Shown here: positions 1 through 6,691 of the stretch, piece by piece | Layout: each line of letters opens with the position of its first letter | How positions within the stretch are numbered: position 1 is the first letter of the stretch | The notes under the pieces: generated by a model | Seen by the model: only the letters and a program-made list of their open reading frames with translations | What the model was told of the DNA's origin: nothing | The model's database searches: none | Made by a program: the position numbers and the translations under genes | DNA from: an uncultured Lachnospiraceae bacterium | GTDB taxonomy: Bacteria > Bacillota_A > Clostridia > Lachnospirales > Lachnospiraceae | Length of the DNA: 16,422 nt | Reading direction: 5' to 3' | Assembly: GCA_905207905.1 (NCBI GenBank) | Contig: CAJLNC010000057.1 | Location: forward strand, 1-16,422

Positions 1-53
1 TCGGACAAACGGTTTTCAAGACCGCCTCGTTATGACCACTTCGATACCTCTCC
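1..53 (-). tRNA. tRNA-Ser (anticodon UGA), 5' part only
   Basis: Read on the minus strand, the sequence begins GGAGAGG (53 down to 47), an acceptor 5' strand typical of serine tRNA. A D-arm follows, and then an anticodon arm with a 7-base loop CTTGAAA at 20-14. The anticodon TGA is complementary to plus positions 16-18. The anticodon stem pairs 21-25 with 9-13. The variable arm, T arm and acceptor 3' strand lie beyond position 1, so the gene is truncated by the window edge. It would read UCA and other UCN codons. It lies downstream of ispD in the same direction and has its own promoter at 85-113. Confidence 0.9.
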
Positions 54-60
54 ATGTTAG

Positions 61-77
61 GCGCTGCGTTTCAGCGC
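61..77 (-). other. Leader hairpin upstream of tRNA-Ser
   Basis: A perfect 6-bp inverted repeat, gcgctg (61-66) and cagcgc (72-77), surrounds a 5-base spacer. It lies between the predicted transcription start (about 78) and the tRNA 5' end (53). It is not a terminator for ispD, because no T-run follows it on the minus strand. It may form a stem in the 5' leader that RNase P removes; that role is inferred. Confidence 0.45.
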
Positions 78-84
78 AAAAAGA

Positions 85-113
85 ATGATATCATTTGTAC
101 GCAAATCTGTCAA
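85..113 (-). promoter_or_regulatory. Sigma-A-type promoter of tRNA-Ser
   Basis: On the minus strand a consensus -35 TTGACA (113-108) is separated by exactly 17 bases from a -10 TATCAT (90-85), a 5/6 match to consensus. The predicted start is near 78, about 25 bases before the tRNA. It lies just past the ispD stop, so the tRNA can be transcribed independently of the upstream operon. Confidence 0.88.
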
Positions 114-131
114 CACCTTTTTTTACTTTTT

Positions 132-887
132 TTAATTTTTTTCCACATTTTTTGCTTTTCTCCTTAGAAAGGCCTGCGCAATCGCCAGATCTTCCGGAGT
201 TGTAATCTTAATATTCTCATAGGAGCCTTCCAGAAGTTTCACCAAATGCCCCGTCATCCGTTCCAATACCATGGCATCATCCGTCACTCCACGCTCTTCA
301 CTGCGCATCAGACGTTCATACGCTTCTTTAATCAGGGAATAGGAAAATACCTGCGGCGTCTGAATCATCCACAGGCTGCTTCGATCCGGTGTCTGAACTG
401 CAAACCCATTGCGATCTGCCACCTTAATGGTATCTTTTACCGGCATACCTACCACGCAGGCTTCATATTGGCGCACTCCTGCCAGCACTCTTCGCAGCAT
501 GGGCTGATCCACAAAAGGCCTTGCTCCATCATGGATAAATACATAATCGCATTTTTCAACAACCCGCAGCCCCTGAAATACAGAGTGATAACGCTCTGCG
601 CCTCCCGCAATAATCTTAGTTACCTTTTGAAAACCATAGGCCTTTACAATCTGCTCCCGACAATATGGAATTTCTTCTTTCCCCGTCACCAGTATCACTT
701 CCTGTACTTCCGAAAACGTTTCAAAAGCACTCAGCGAATGGCAAAGTACCGGCCATCCCCCCAGTGAAAGATACTGTTTGTGTATCTCGCTGTGCATCCG
801 GCTTCCTTTTCCTGCCGCCAGCACAATGGCAACATTATGCTCTGTATCTTCTGCTTTTCTGCTGTTTTCCAATCCCGTTCCTATCAT
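132..887 (-). CDS. ispD: 2-C-methyl-D-erythritol 4-phosphate cytidylyltransferase
   Basis: The 251-residue protein is IspD, which transfers CMP from CTP to 2-C-methyl-D-erythritol 4-phosphate in the cytosolic non-mevalonate (MEP) isoprenoid pathway. Visible motifs are the nucleotide-binding loop LAAGKGSRM (residues 23-31) followed by the conserved Lys at 38, the HDGARPF segment near residue 120, GVTDDAMVLE, and the C-terminal ITTPEDLAIA signature. It has about 17 extra residues before the Rossmann-like core. The ATG at 885-887 is preceded by GAGGA, which overlaps the tsaD stop codon 12 bases upstream, so translation is probably coupled. It is the last protein gene of the tsaE-ispD operon, and I see no terminator between it and the tRNA-Ser promoter. 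Identification rests on the full motif set and the expected length. Confidence 0.96.
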   Translation of the reverse strand: MIGTGLENSRKAEDTEHNVAIVLAAGKGSRMHSEIHKQYLSLGGWPVLCHSLSAFETFSEVQEVILVTGKEEIPYCREQIVKAYGFQKVTKIIAGGAERYHSVFQGLRVVEKCDYVFIHDGARPFVDQPMLRRVLAGVRQYEACVVGMPVKDTIKVADRNGFAVQTPDRSSLWMIQTPQVFSYSLIKEAYERLMRSEERGVTDDAMVLERMTGHLVKLLEGSYENIKITTPEDLAIAQAFLRRKAKNVEKN

Positions 888-899
888 GTATTCATTCCT

Positions 900-1928
900 C
901 TACCGTTCTCCCAATTTCAGGTTGGGTACCGCATTCAAAGTAAGATCTGCCCTGCTGCCTTTTCGATATTCATAATAGGCCGCTGCGCCGATCATCGCCG
1001 CATTATCTGTACATAAAATAGGTGACGGATAATAAAACTCCACCTGGTTTTCCCTGCAAGCTTCCCGCATCGCTGCTCTCAAAGCGGAATTTGAAGCAAC
1101 TCCCCCTGCAATAGCCAGCTTTTTAAAACCAAATTCTTTCACAGCCCCCATAGCATGTTCCACCAGTACATCCGTTACTGCTTTCTGGAAAGAGGCTGCC
1201 ACATCTGCTGTCACAATCTCCTCCCCCTTCATCCGACAGCCGTTCAGGTAATTCAGCACTGCAGATTTCAAGCCGCTGAAACTGAAATCATAATGAGCAT
1301 CCGCAATTTTAGCTCTCGGAAAAACAATCGCATTGGGATTCCCTTCTTTTGCCACCCGATCGATCTTGGGACCGCCAGGATATCCCAGTCCAATGGCCCG
1401 CGCCACCTTGTCAAAGGCTTCCCCTGCAGCATCATCCCTGGTACGCCCCACAATCTCATATTCCCCGTAATCCTTCACTACTACCAGGTGCGTATGGCCT
1501 CCCGACACCACCAGACAGGCAAACGGAGGCTCCAGCTCTTTATTTTCAATATAATTGGCAGAAATATGTCCCTCAATGTGATGGACTCCTATCAAGGGCA
1601 GTTTTCTGGCATAGCTGATCGCCTTTGCTTCTGCTACCCCCACAAGCAAAGCTCCTACCAGCCCGGGCCCATAGGTCACAGCCACGGCATCCAGATCATC
1701 CAGCGTCATGTTCGCCGTATCCAATGCCTCCTGGATCACCTGATTGATTTTCTCTATATGTTTTCTGGAAGCGATCTCCGGCACCACGCCTCCATAGAGC
1801 GTATGCAGGTCAATCTGGGATGAGATAATATTAGAAAGTACCTCTCTGCCATTTCTTACCACCGCTGCAGCCGTCTCATCGCAGGAGCTTTCTATCGCCA
1901 ATATTGTAACTTCTTTCTTTTCTTCCAT
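900..1928 (-). CDS. tsaD: tRNA N6-adenosine threonylcarbamoyltransferase TsaD
   Basis: The 342-residue protein is TsaD (Gcp/Kae1/YgjD), the ASKHA-fold catalytic subunit that moves the threonylcarbamoyl group from TC-AMP to A37 of ANN-decoding tRNAs, giving t6A. The N-terminal [13 protein letters not shown] (residues 12-24), the metal-ligand pair H117-x3-H121 (HIEGH), VSGGHTHLV, and the C-terminal [11 protein letters not shown] and CTDNAAMIG motifs are all intact. Length matches the bacterial family. The start ATG (1926-1928) follows a GGAGG placed within the end of rnz, 8 bases between genes. It is encoded with partners TsaB and TsaE in the same operon, as the complex would favour. TsaC/YwlC, which makes TC-AMP, is not in this window. 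Confidence 0.97.
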   Translation of the reverse strand: MEEKKEVTILAIESSCDETAAAVVRNGREVLSNIISSQIDLHTLYGGVVPEIASRKHIEKINQVIQEALDTANMTLDDLDAVAVTYGPGLVGALLVGVAEAKAISYARKLPLIGVHHIEGHISANYIENKELEPPFACLVVSGGHTHLVVVKDYGEYEIVGRTRDDAAGEAFDKVARAIGLGYPGGPKIDRVAKEGNPNAIVFPRAKIADAHYDFSFSGLKSAVLNYLNGCRMKGEEIVTADVAASFQKAVTDVLVEHAMGAVKEFGFKKLAIAGGVASNSALRAAMREACRENQVEFYYPSPILCTDNAAMIGAAAYYEYRKGSRADLTLNAVPNLKLGER

Positions 1929-1936
1929 CTTTCTCT

Positions 1937-2848
1937 CTATTCCTCCACAAAATCCAGCTCTATGGTCTTTCCGTCCTTTCCCGGCTTTCCATTAGGAAAA
2001 ATATCTGTCACCTGCTTTATATATTCTTCCGGTTTTACCAAGGACGGGCTGTAGTGGGTAAGCCACAATTCTCTTACCTGCGCCTTTTTTGCAATCCTGG
2101 CCGCCTCTAAAAAAGTCATGTGCTTGTATTCCACTGCCTTTGCCTGTTTTTCAGGCTCTCCGTACATTCCTTCACAGATTAGAAGATCTGAACCCATCGC
2201 ATTTGCCACAATAGATTCTGTAGGCCTGGTATCTGTCGTATACGTCAGCTTCAGTCCTTTTCTGGCTGGCCCCAGCACCATATCCGGCGTAAAGATTTTT
2301 CCGTTTTCTTCCAGAATTTCTCCTTTTTGAAGACGGCTCCAGAATTTCATGGGAATCTCCTGGCTTCTGGCCCGCTCTGCATCGAACCGCCCTGCCCGGT
2401 CCAGTTCCAAGGTATAGCCGTAACACAGAACATTATGGTTTACCCGAAAAGCCCTGAGCCGATATCCATTTAACGCAAACTCCTGCTGCGGCCCCTGTAT
2501 CTCCAAAAAACGCAGCTCAAAAGGCAGCTCTGGAGCAATGATCCGCAGCGCATTCACCACCCGTTCCAATCCTTTCGGTCCAATCAGCGTCAACGGCTCC
2601 CTCCGATCTGCATTTCCCATAGTAAGGAGCAGCCCCGGAAGCCCGCTGATATGGTCTCCATGATAATGAGTAAAACAAATCACATCAATCGGTTTAAAAC
2701 TCCAGCCTTTTTCCTTTAATGCAATTTGCGTTCCCTCACCGCAGTCAATCAGCAGACTGCTGCCATTATATCTGACCATCAGAGATGTCAGCCAACGATA
2801 GGGAAGAGGCATCATTCCGCCGCTTCCCAACAAACATACATCTAACAT
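1937..2848 (-). CDS. rnz: Ribonuclease Z (tRNA 3' endonuclease)
   Basis: The 303-residue protein is a metallo-beta-lactamase-fold ribonuclease Z, which cuts tRNA precursors after the discriminator base so that CCA can be added. The zinc motif HYHGDH is at residues 61-66 (H61, H63, D65, H66) and follows the typical N-terminal [16 protein letters not shown], the H135-region NHNV, YTTDTRP, HMTF and the terminal LTHYS supply further zinc-site and family segments. The length fits the short form, RNase Z(S). The start has a modest GGGGA upstream. A 131-base gap separates it from the zinc-ribbon gene, with no clear promoter. Sitting between tRNA-modification genes it fits a tRNA-maturation operon. 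Confidence 0.94.
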   Translation of the reverse strand: MLDVCLLGSGGMMPLPYRWLTSLMVRYNGSSLLIDCGEGTQIALKEKGWSFKPIDVICFTHYHGDHISGLPGLLLTMGNADRREPLTLIGPKGLERVVNALRIIAPELPFELRFLEIQGPQQEFALNGYRLRAFRVNHNVLCYGYTLELDRAGRFDAERARSQEIPMKFWSRLQKGEILEENGKIFTPDMVLGPARKGLKLTYTTDTRPTESIVANAMGSDLLICEGMYGEPEKQAKAVEYKHMTFLEAARIAKKAQVRELWLTHYSPSLVKPEEYIKQVTDIFPNGKPGKDGKTIELDFVEE

Positions 2849-2979
2849 GTCTATTCCCCATTTTATTTCTTTAGTAATAACTGCTTAAAACCAGTTTTCT
2901 TTTCCTCCTGAAAGCAGACAGATAAACGCTGACGGTTTACGCCTGCCAGCCAAAGCCTGCCCGGATCTGGACCATAGCA
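2849..2979 (-). other. Gap between zinc-ribbon gene and rnz
   Basis: This 131-base stretch has no convincing promoter or coding frame. It holds a weak inverted repeat (TAAAC/GTTTA arms, 2923-2939), a wider pair of arms CTGCTT/AAGCAG, and an AGGAGG-like site (2904-2909) with no ATG, GTG or TTG at a usable distance. Transcription most likely runs straight through from the zinc-ribbon gene. Confidence 0.4.
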
Positions 2980-3201
2980 TCATACAAATTCTCTCTGCTT
3001 TTTCACCGTCACCGGAATCTTAAATCCTAAAATCAGGCGGTCATAGCAGCGTTCACACAGATCAAAGGAATGGATCTCTCCATCTTTTTCAGAAAAATAT
3101 CCCCAGGTCTTTTCCACCGTTAAGACCCCTTCCTGGGGCAGATCTTTCTCCATTTTCATCTCTCTTCCGCACATATTGCAGAATAAACTGTATCTTCTCA
3201 T
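2980..3201 (-). CDS. Small CxxC/CxxC zinc-binding-type protein, function unknown
   Basis: This 73-residue protein is not one I can assign a function to. It has two cysteine pairs, C8-x2-C11 (CNMC) and C49-x2-C52 (CERC), about 37 residues apart, a layout that suggests one structural zinc site. Between them are the segments WGYFSEKDG and HSFDLCERCYD; the C-terminus is basic. There is no signal peptide or membrane segment. I set the start at the ATG at 3199-3201 because GGGAGG lies 7 bases upstream; a longer in-frame start at 3246 has no such site and would run into the putative leader. It sits between rimI and rnz in a tRNA-maturation operon and has its own candidate promoter (3252-3280). A nucleic-acid or protein-binding role is a guess. 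Confidence 0.8.
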   Translation of the reverse strand: MRRYSLFCNMCGREMKMEKDLPQEGVLTVEKTWGYFSEKDGEIHSFDLCERCYDRLILGFKIPVTVKKQREFV

Positions 3202-3208
3202 GCCGTTT

Positions 3209-3214
3209 CCTCCC
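3209..3214 (-). promoter_or_regulatory. Ribosome binding site fixing the zinc-ribbon gene start
   Basis: Minus-strand GGGAGG with a 7-base spacer to the ATG at 3199-3201. It favours the shorter 73-residue product over the longer open frame. Confidence 0.85.
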
Positions 3215-3232
3215 ACTGGTCTCCTGTTTTCC

Positions 3233-3244
3233 GGGGATATCCCC
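3233..3244 (-). promoter_or_regulatory. Perfect 12-base palindrome at predicted transcription start
   Basis: GGGGATATCCCC is perfectly self-complementary. It begins about 7 bases downstream of the TATAAT at 3252-3257, that is, at the expected +1. It could be an operator for a dimeric regulator, or the nucleus of a 5'-end RNA structure. The sequence alone does not tell which. Confidence 0.4.
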
Positions 3245-3251
3245 AAGAATC

Positions 3252-3280
3252 ATTATATCCAGCAGACAATTTCCTGCCTA
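3252..3280 (-). promoter_or_regulatory. Candidate internal promoter for zinc-ribbon gene, rnz, tsaD, ispD
   Basis: A perfect -10 TATAAT (3257-3252) lies 17 bases from TAGGCA (3280-3275), a 4/6 match to the -35 consensus. It lies in the 114-base gap after rimI. It would let the distal half of the operon be expressed apart from tsaE-tsaB-rimI. Confidence 0.6.
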
Positions 3281-3315
3281 GTGGAAATGGCTGCTAATTA
3301 CTTTCTTTCCCGCTC

Positions 3316-3864
3316 CTATCGGATATTCAAATCCTCTGTCCACATAATGGCTCCGTCCTCTGTGGGCTTCGAATAAAAATTTTTCCGTACTCCCACGGTA
3401 AAAAATCCCAATTTTTCATACAGGCCGATGGCAGCTGCGTTGCTCACCCGAACTTCCAGTGTAAAACGTCTGACCCCCCGGCTTCTTCCCAGGCTCATTA
3501 GATTCTCCAGCATCCGCCTTCCCACTCCTGCGCCCCGATACGGTTCATCCACCGCCACATTGGTAATATCTGCCTCATCAAAGCTTTGAAGGAATCCGCA
3601 GTAGCCCACCACCTGACCAGCCATCACTGCTGCCACATAACAGGTATCCGAAGACCGCAGAGAAGCGGCAAAGCCATTTCTGCTCCATGGTTCGCTGAAA
3701 GTTCTTCTTTCAATTTCCGCCACCTGCTCCAAATGGAGTGCTTCCATCGGCACGATCTGAAGCACGTTCAAAGATGCCGGATTCATACACCCGCTCTGCT
3801 TCTGTTCCGGCGGTTTCTGATCCAGGCCTGCATTCCGTTTCTGCTCCGGCACTTCCCTATTCAT
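3316..3864 (-). CDS. rimI: Ribosomal protein S18-alanine N-acetyltransferase (RimI-type GNAT)
   Basis: The 182-residue protein is a GNAT acetyltransferase of the RimI group, which acetylates the N-terminal alanine of ribosomal protein S18 with acetyl-CoA. The acetyl-CoA loop is R110-G-A-G-V-G115 (in PYRGAGVGRRML). The family segments LEVRVSNAAAIGLYEKLGF and NFYSKPTEDGAIM follow. About 33 N-terminal residues, rich in Pro, Glu, Gln and Lys with a repeated PEQK, precede the fold, making it longer than the usual roughly 150 residues. The start at 3864 overlaps the tsaB stop by 8 bases and has GGAG and AGAGG nearby, supporting coupled translation. Internal ATGs at residues 27 and 40 have weaker sites but cannot be excluded. 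In many Firmicutes rimI lies between tsaB and tsaD, as here; the exact acceptor substrate is inferred. Confidence 0.9.
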   Translation of the reverse strand: MNREVPEQKRNAGLDQKPPEQKQSGCMNPASLNVLQIVPMEALHLEQVAEIERRTFSEPWSRNGFAASLRSSDTCYVAAVMAGQVVGYCGFLQSFDEADITNVAVDEPYRGAGVGRRMLENLMSLGRSRGVRRFTLEVRVSNAAAIGLYEKLGFFTVGVRKNFYSKPTEDGAIMWTEDLNIR

Positions 3865-4582
3865 GCCTCTGCTCCATTTCTGCCTGAAGCCGCTTTGCCC
3901 GCTCCCTCTCTGCCTGAGATACCCGCAGATAATCCGGGCGATGAGAGGCAGCCGTCTCCGTCCTTCCGTCTTTCACGTATTCCATCCCCAGTACTGCCAG
4001 AGAAGAAGCCCTCTGCTGGTTTACATGAGCCGGGGCAAATTCGTAAGGAACCGTAAGGCATTCCTCCAGCAGTTTCCGGTAAGCAAGCGCCCCATCTCCC
4101 ATCAGGATCACAGGCCGTTTTCTCTCATTTAGCTTTTCCGCCATTTTTACAGCCTCCACTGCCATCTGATCCTCCAAAACCGCAAGTTTTCCCTGACGAA
4201 ATTCATAGAGTCCGGTATAAACCTGATCTCTCCTGGCATCCATCATAGGACAGATCAGGCGCTCTGTTCCATACAGATTGTAGGCCAGTCCTTCCAGGGT
4301 AGGAATCGAAACCAAAGGTTTCTTCAATGCAAGCCCCAGTCCCTTGGCGGTAGCAGAACCAATACGCAGCCCGGTAAAGGAGCCCGGCCCTCCTGCCACT
4401 GCAATGGCATCTACTGTATTCAAATCCAGATCTATCATTTTCCCTATCTCATCCAGCATAGGAAGCAGCGTCTGAGAATGGGTCTTTTTGTAATTCACCG
4501 TATACTCTGCCAACAGCTTTTCATCCTCCGCCACTGCCACGGAAGCCACCATACCTGAGCTGTCCAAAGCTAATACTTTCAT
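3857..4582 (-). CDS. tsaB: t6A biosynthesis protein TsaB
   Basis: The 241-residue protein is TsaB (YeaZ), the non-catalytic ASKHA-fold partner that dimerises with TsaD and is required for t6A37 formation. It opens with the phosphate-1-like LALDSSGMVASVAV. It has the conserved KKTHSQTLLPMLDE segment and GGPGSFTGLRIGSATAKGL (residues about 65-83). It lacks the HxxxH metal pair of TsaD, as expected for TsaB. The start ATG follows an AGAGGGGG/AGG-rich site in the 15-base gap after tsaE. Its last codons overlap rimI by 8 bases. The gene order tsaE-tsaB-rimI is the common Firmicutes arrangement. Confidence 0.95.
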   Translation of the reverse strand: MKVLALDSSGMVASVAVAEDEKLLAEYTVNYKKTHSQTLLPMLDEIGKMIDLDLNTVDAIAVAGGPGSFTGLRIGSATAKGLGLALKKPLVSIPTLEGLAYNLYGTERLICPMMDARRDQVYTGLYEFRQGKLAVLEDQMAVEAVKMAEKLNERKRPVILMGDGALAYRKLLEECLTVPYEFAPAHVNQQRASSLAVLGMEYVKDGRTETAASHRPDYLRVSQAERERAKRLQAEMEQRHE

Positions 4583-4597
4583 TCCTGTTCCCCCTCT

Positions 4598-5023
4598 CTA
4601 CTTTTCCGCCACTGTGATCTTCCTGTAGTCAAACCCTTTGTCTAAATCTTTCTCGATACAGATTCTTATCACATGCTCCGGAAGGATCTCCTGTATCAAA
4701 TCCGCCCACTCGATCAAACAGACGCCCTGTCCATAAAAACAGTCCTCATAGCCGATCTCCTCCATTTCCTCCACATCACCAATGCGATATACGTCAAAAT
4801 GATACAAAGGAAGCCTTCCCTCTTCATAAATCTGTACAATGGTAAAGGTAGGGCTGTTTACCGGCTCTGTAATGCCAAGTCCTGCCGCCAGTCCCTGGGT
4901 AAATACGGTTTTCCCCACTCCCAGGTCTCCGATCAGGGTATAGATCTGCCCCGGCCGGGCCTGACTGCCTATTTGATATCCCAATTCATAGGTTTCTTTT
5001 TCTGATCTGCTCTCTATGACCAT
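4598..5023 (-). CDS. tsaE: t6A biosynthesis ATPase TsaE
   Basis: The 141-residue protein is TsaE (YjeE), a P-loop ATPase that binds the TsaB-TsaD complex and resets it between catalytic cycles. The Walker A loop GDLGVGKT is at residues 32-39. NSPTFTIVQIYEEG, the YHFDVYRI segment and the IEWAD segment are the usual family marks. Length is typical. The start ATG (5021-5023) is preceded by GAGGTG at a 4-base spacing. It is the first gene of the tRNA-maturation operon and follows a promoter with a perfect -10 (5144-5173) and a leader of about 110 bases. Confidence is high because the motif set and the tsaB neighbour agree. Confidence 0.96.
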   Translation of the reverse strand: MVIESRSEKETYELGYQIGSQARPGQIYTLIGDLGVGKTVFTQGLAAGLGITEPVNSPTFTIVQIYEEGRLPLYHFDVYRIGDVEEMEEIGYEDCFYGQGVCLIEWADLIQEILPEHVIRICIEKDLDKGFDYRKITVAEK

Positions 5024-5108
5024 CTTTCACCTCAAACTTCAAACTCAATCTGTAAATCTTTCTCCATCCGGCATCAGCCAAACGAAGCAGACTCCACAAT
5101 TCACCAAA

Positions 5109-5140
5109 GGGACCGCCAGGGGGCTCCCCCCAACAGTCCC
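5109..5140 (-). promoter_or_regulatory. G/C-rich stem-loop at the 5' end of the tsaE leader
   Basis: On the minus strand an inner GGGGG/CCCCC stem is enclosed by GGGAC/GTCCC arms. The structure begins at the predicted transcription start, directly after the -10. No T-run follows, so it does not look like a terminator for the upstream Nudix gene. A 5'-end stabilising structure or protein-binding site is possible. Confidence 0.5.
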
Positions 5141-5143
5141 TCC

Positions 5144-5173
5144 ATTATATACCACTTTCTTTCTCCCATGCAA
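5144..5173 (-). promoter_or_regulatory. Promoter of the tsaE-ispD operon
   Basis: A perfect TATAAT (5149-5144) lies 18 bases from TTGCAT (5173-5168), a half-matching -35. The -35 sits directly after the Nudix stop codon (5175-5177). The leader runs to the tsaE ATG at 5023. Confidence 0.7.
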
Positions 5174-5174
5174 C

Positions 5175-5792
5175 CTATACTTGCAAAAAACCAAAGGGAT
5201 CCTCTGTGTCTTTCAAAAAATGCATCAGCATATAGGCGCACTGCACAGCCACCCGCTCCTCCCGCAGGATTCGCCGTACCTCCCTCCGGTCTGCCAGCAC
5301 CACTTCCAGCTCCTCTGAATCTTCCAGCCCGGCGGAACTGACTTCTCCGGAAGCAGTTCCAAAGGCCATGGAACAGCATTCGTCCGTCATGCCGACAGTG
5401 GTATAAAAGGGCTTCTCAAACATGGAATCTGCGTTCACAGGAGAGAACTTCAGACCAGTCTCCTCCCTAAGCTCCCGGGCTGCTGCCTGGCAGATATCTT
5501 CCCCAGGTTCCAGAAGGCCCGCGGGAAATTCATAGATACATCCGCCCAGAGGATACCGGTACTGGCGTACCAAGACCACCTGATCTTTAGCTTCCCCATA
5601 CAGGCAATAGATGGCCACCCCGTCCGGCCGGTCCGCTTGGCCCCTCTGGTTCATTTTCAGCCCCTCCTTATTTTGAGCCCGGGATGCCATATAATAAGGG
5701 AAACTTTCTCCCTTTCTGTCCTCTGCCTCTAGTTCAAAAAAATTCAAATGAATATTCTCTGTAATCTGCTTGATCTTTCGCACCCTGCTCAT
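5175..5792 (-). CDS. Nudix hydrolase, ADP-ribose pyrophosphatase-like
   Basis: The 205-residue protein is a Nudix hydrolase that would cleave a nucleoside diphosphate linked to another moiety, with Mg2+. The Nudix box is complete: G92-x5-E98-x7-R106-E-L-x-E-E-x-G-L114. The preceding [21 protein letters not shown] segment is typical of ADP-ribose/ADP-sugar pyrophosphatases. An extra stretch of about 55 N-terminal residues fits the NudF-like dimerisation region. The start ATG (5790-5792) follows GGAGGAGAG. It lies 101 bases after ribU with no terminator or clear promoter between, so it may be read from the riboswitch promoter. That raises the possibility of a flavin-nucleotide substrate, but nothing in the protein shows this. 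Confidence 0.88.
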   Translation of the reverse strand: MSRVRKIKQITENIHLNFFELEAEDRKGESFPYYMASRAQNKEGLKMNQRGQADRPDGVAIYCLYGEAKDQVVLVRQYRYPLGGCIYEFPAGLLEPGEDICQAAARELREETGLKFSPVNADSMFEKPFYTTVGMTDECCSMAFGTASGEVSSAGLEDSEELEVVLADRREVRRILREERVAVQCAYMLMHFLKDTEDPFGFLQV

Positions 5793-5893
5793 CGCTTTTC
5801 ACTCTCCTCCATCCGTTACTTTCAGGTTGTCTGCTGTCCGATTTTCCAGAAAATTCCTGTGCCCCTGCTCTTTTCAGTATGATAGCTTCCTTA
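5793..5893 (-). other. Gap between ribU and the Nudix gene
   Basis: This 101-base spacer has only a short ATTTTC-TG-GAAAAT inverted repeat without a T-run, and the GGAGG ribosome site of the Nudix gene. A TATCAT with no acceptable -35 lies near the ribU stop. I see no terminator, so read-through from ribU is likely. Confidence 0.4.
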
Positions 5894-6475
5894 TTACTTC
5901 CGAAGAAAAACGGAAATCCGCTTATACACCAGGAACGTAATCCCTCCGTTGATTCCTGCCTTTACCACATTAAAACCTGCAATAAACGGCATGAGGCTCC
6001 AAACCGCGCTTCTTGGCACTCCCATAAAGACAGGTGTGATCACCAAATTGGCGCCCACCATCACCACCGCCATGGCAACCATCCCAAAGATCAATCCTGC
6101 TACCGCCATCTTTCTGGTTTTGTGCCGACAGTAAATGCATCCGGCCACACCCGCCAGAACGCCTGTGGCAATGATGTGCATGATAATACCGTAAATGCCG
6201 CTGGCCAAGCTTACGGTTGCCCCCTGAATCACCGAGGTGATCACGGTCAGAAGCAGACCGGCTGCAGGCCCAAAAGCAAAGGTGCCAATGAGAATAGAGA
6301 TATCCGCAGGATCATACTCCAAAAAAGCCACTGCCGGAAAAATAGGAAAATGGATAAAATATACCAGTACAATGGAAATTGCCACCAGCATCCCCATCTT
6401 TACCATCTGCCGTGTCCGAATCCCTCCGTCTGATACTCTGTTTGATTTTACTCTCTGCATTGCTTCCTGTGACAT
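5894..6475 (-). CDS. ribU: Riboflavin-specific ECF transporter S component RibU
   Basis: The 193-residue membrane protein is the substrate-binding S component for riboflavin. It works with the shared ECF energising module (EcfA, EcfA', EcfT), not encoded here. After a hydrophilic N-terminal stretch of about 25 residues come several hydrophobic helices. The conserved FLEYDPADISILIGTFAFGP segment (residues about 51-70) and the C-terminal FNVVKAGINGGITFLVYKR match RibU-type S components. I chose the ATG at 6473-6475, with AGGAGG 7 bases upstream. The open frame continues to 6790, but that extension runs back through the terminator and FMN riboswitch and cannot be coding. The FMN riboswitch independently supports a flavin substrate. 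Confidence 0.93.
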   Translation of the reverse strand: MSQEAMQRVKSNRVSDGGIRTRQMVKMGMLVAISIVLVYFIHFPIFPAVAFLEYDPADISILIGTFAFGPAAGLLLTVITSVIQGATVSLASGIYGIIMHIIATGVLAGVAGCIYCRHKTRKMAVAGLIFGMVAMAVVMVGANLVITPVFMGVPRSAVWSLMPFIAGFNVVKAGINGGITFLVYKRISVFLRK

Positions 6476-6482
6476 ACTTCTT

Positions 6483-6488
6483 CCTCCT
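6483..6488 (-). promoter_or_regulatory. Ribosome binding site fixing the ribU start
   Basis: Minus-strand AGGAGG with a 7-base spacer to the ATG at 6473-6475. It selects the 193-residue RibU instead of the 298-codon open frame. Confidence 0.9.
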
Positions 6489-6581
6489 GTATCCAAATTC
6501 TTTGGGAATGCTACAAAGCAGAACGCCTCCGGCAATCCTTTTTCGGATGATTTTTCTCCGTAAATCCACTGGAATTCGTAT

Positions 6582-6607
6582 TTTGCAGTATCCCCTATTT
6601 GCAGTAT
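6582..6607 (-). repeat. Short direct repeat in the ribU leader
   Basis: Two exact copies of a 10-base unit, tttgcagtat on the plus strand, lie at 6582-6591 and 6598-6607 with a 16-base period. They are too short to call a mobile-element footprint. They may be a binding site or chance. Confidence 0.35.
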
Positions 6608-6637
6608 TTTTGAAGAATCTGTCAGCGCAGTACGCAC

Positions 6638-6667
6638 AAAAACCCCGGAATCATAGATTCCAGGGTT
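6638..6667 (-). terminator. Intrinsic terminator of the FMN riboswitch
   Basis: On the minus strand, arms 6667-6656 and 6652-6641 form an 11-bp stem with one mismatch and a 3-base loop, followed directly by TTTTT. It lies about 25 bases after the aptamer 3' end. FMN binding would favour this hairpin and stop transcription before ribU. Confidence 0.9.
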
Positions 6668-6691
6668 CCATACGACATAAACATATTGTTC

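Larger units (their letters stand above)
6476..6637 (-). other. Leader between riboswitch terminator and ribU
   Basis: About 160 transcribed bases separate the terminator from the ribU start. They contain two exact copies of ATACTGCAAA (minus strand; 6598-6607 and 6582-6591, period 16) and the ribU ribosome site. No start codon with a good ribosome site precedes ribU here. It is longer than needed and otherwise unexplained. Confidence 0.4.

Noticed and set aside
5109..5140. Terminator of the Nudix gene
   Set aside because: The stem is strong but no T-run follows on the minus strand, and it begins at the predicted start of the tsaE transcript.
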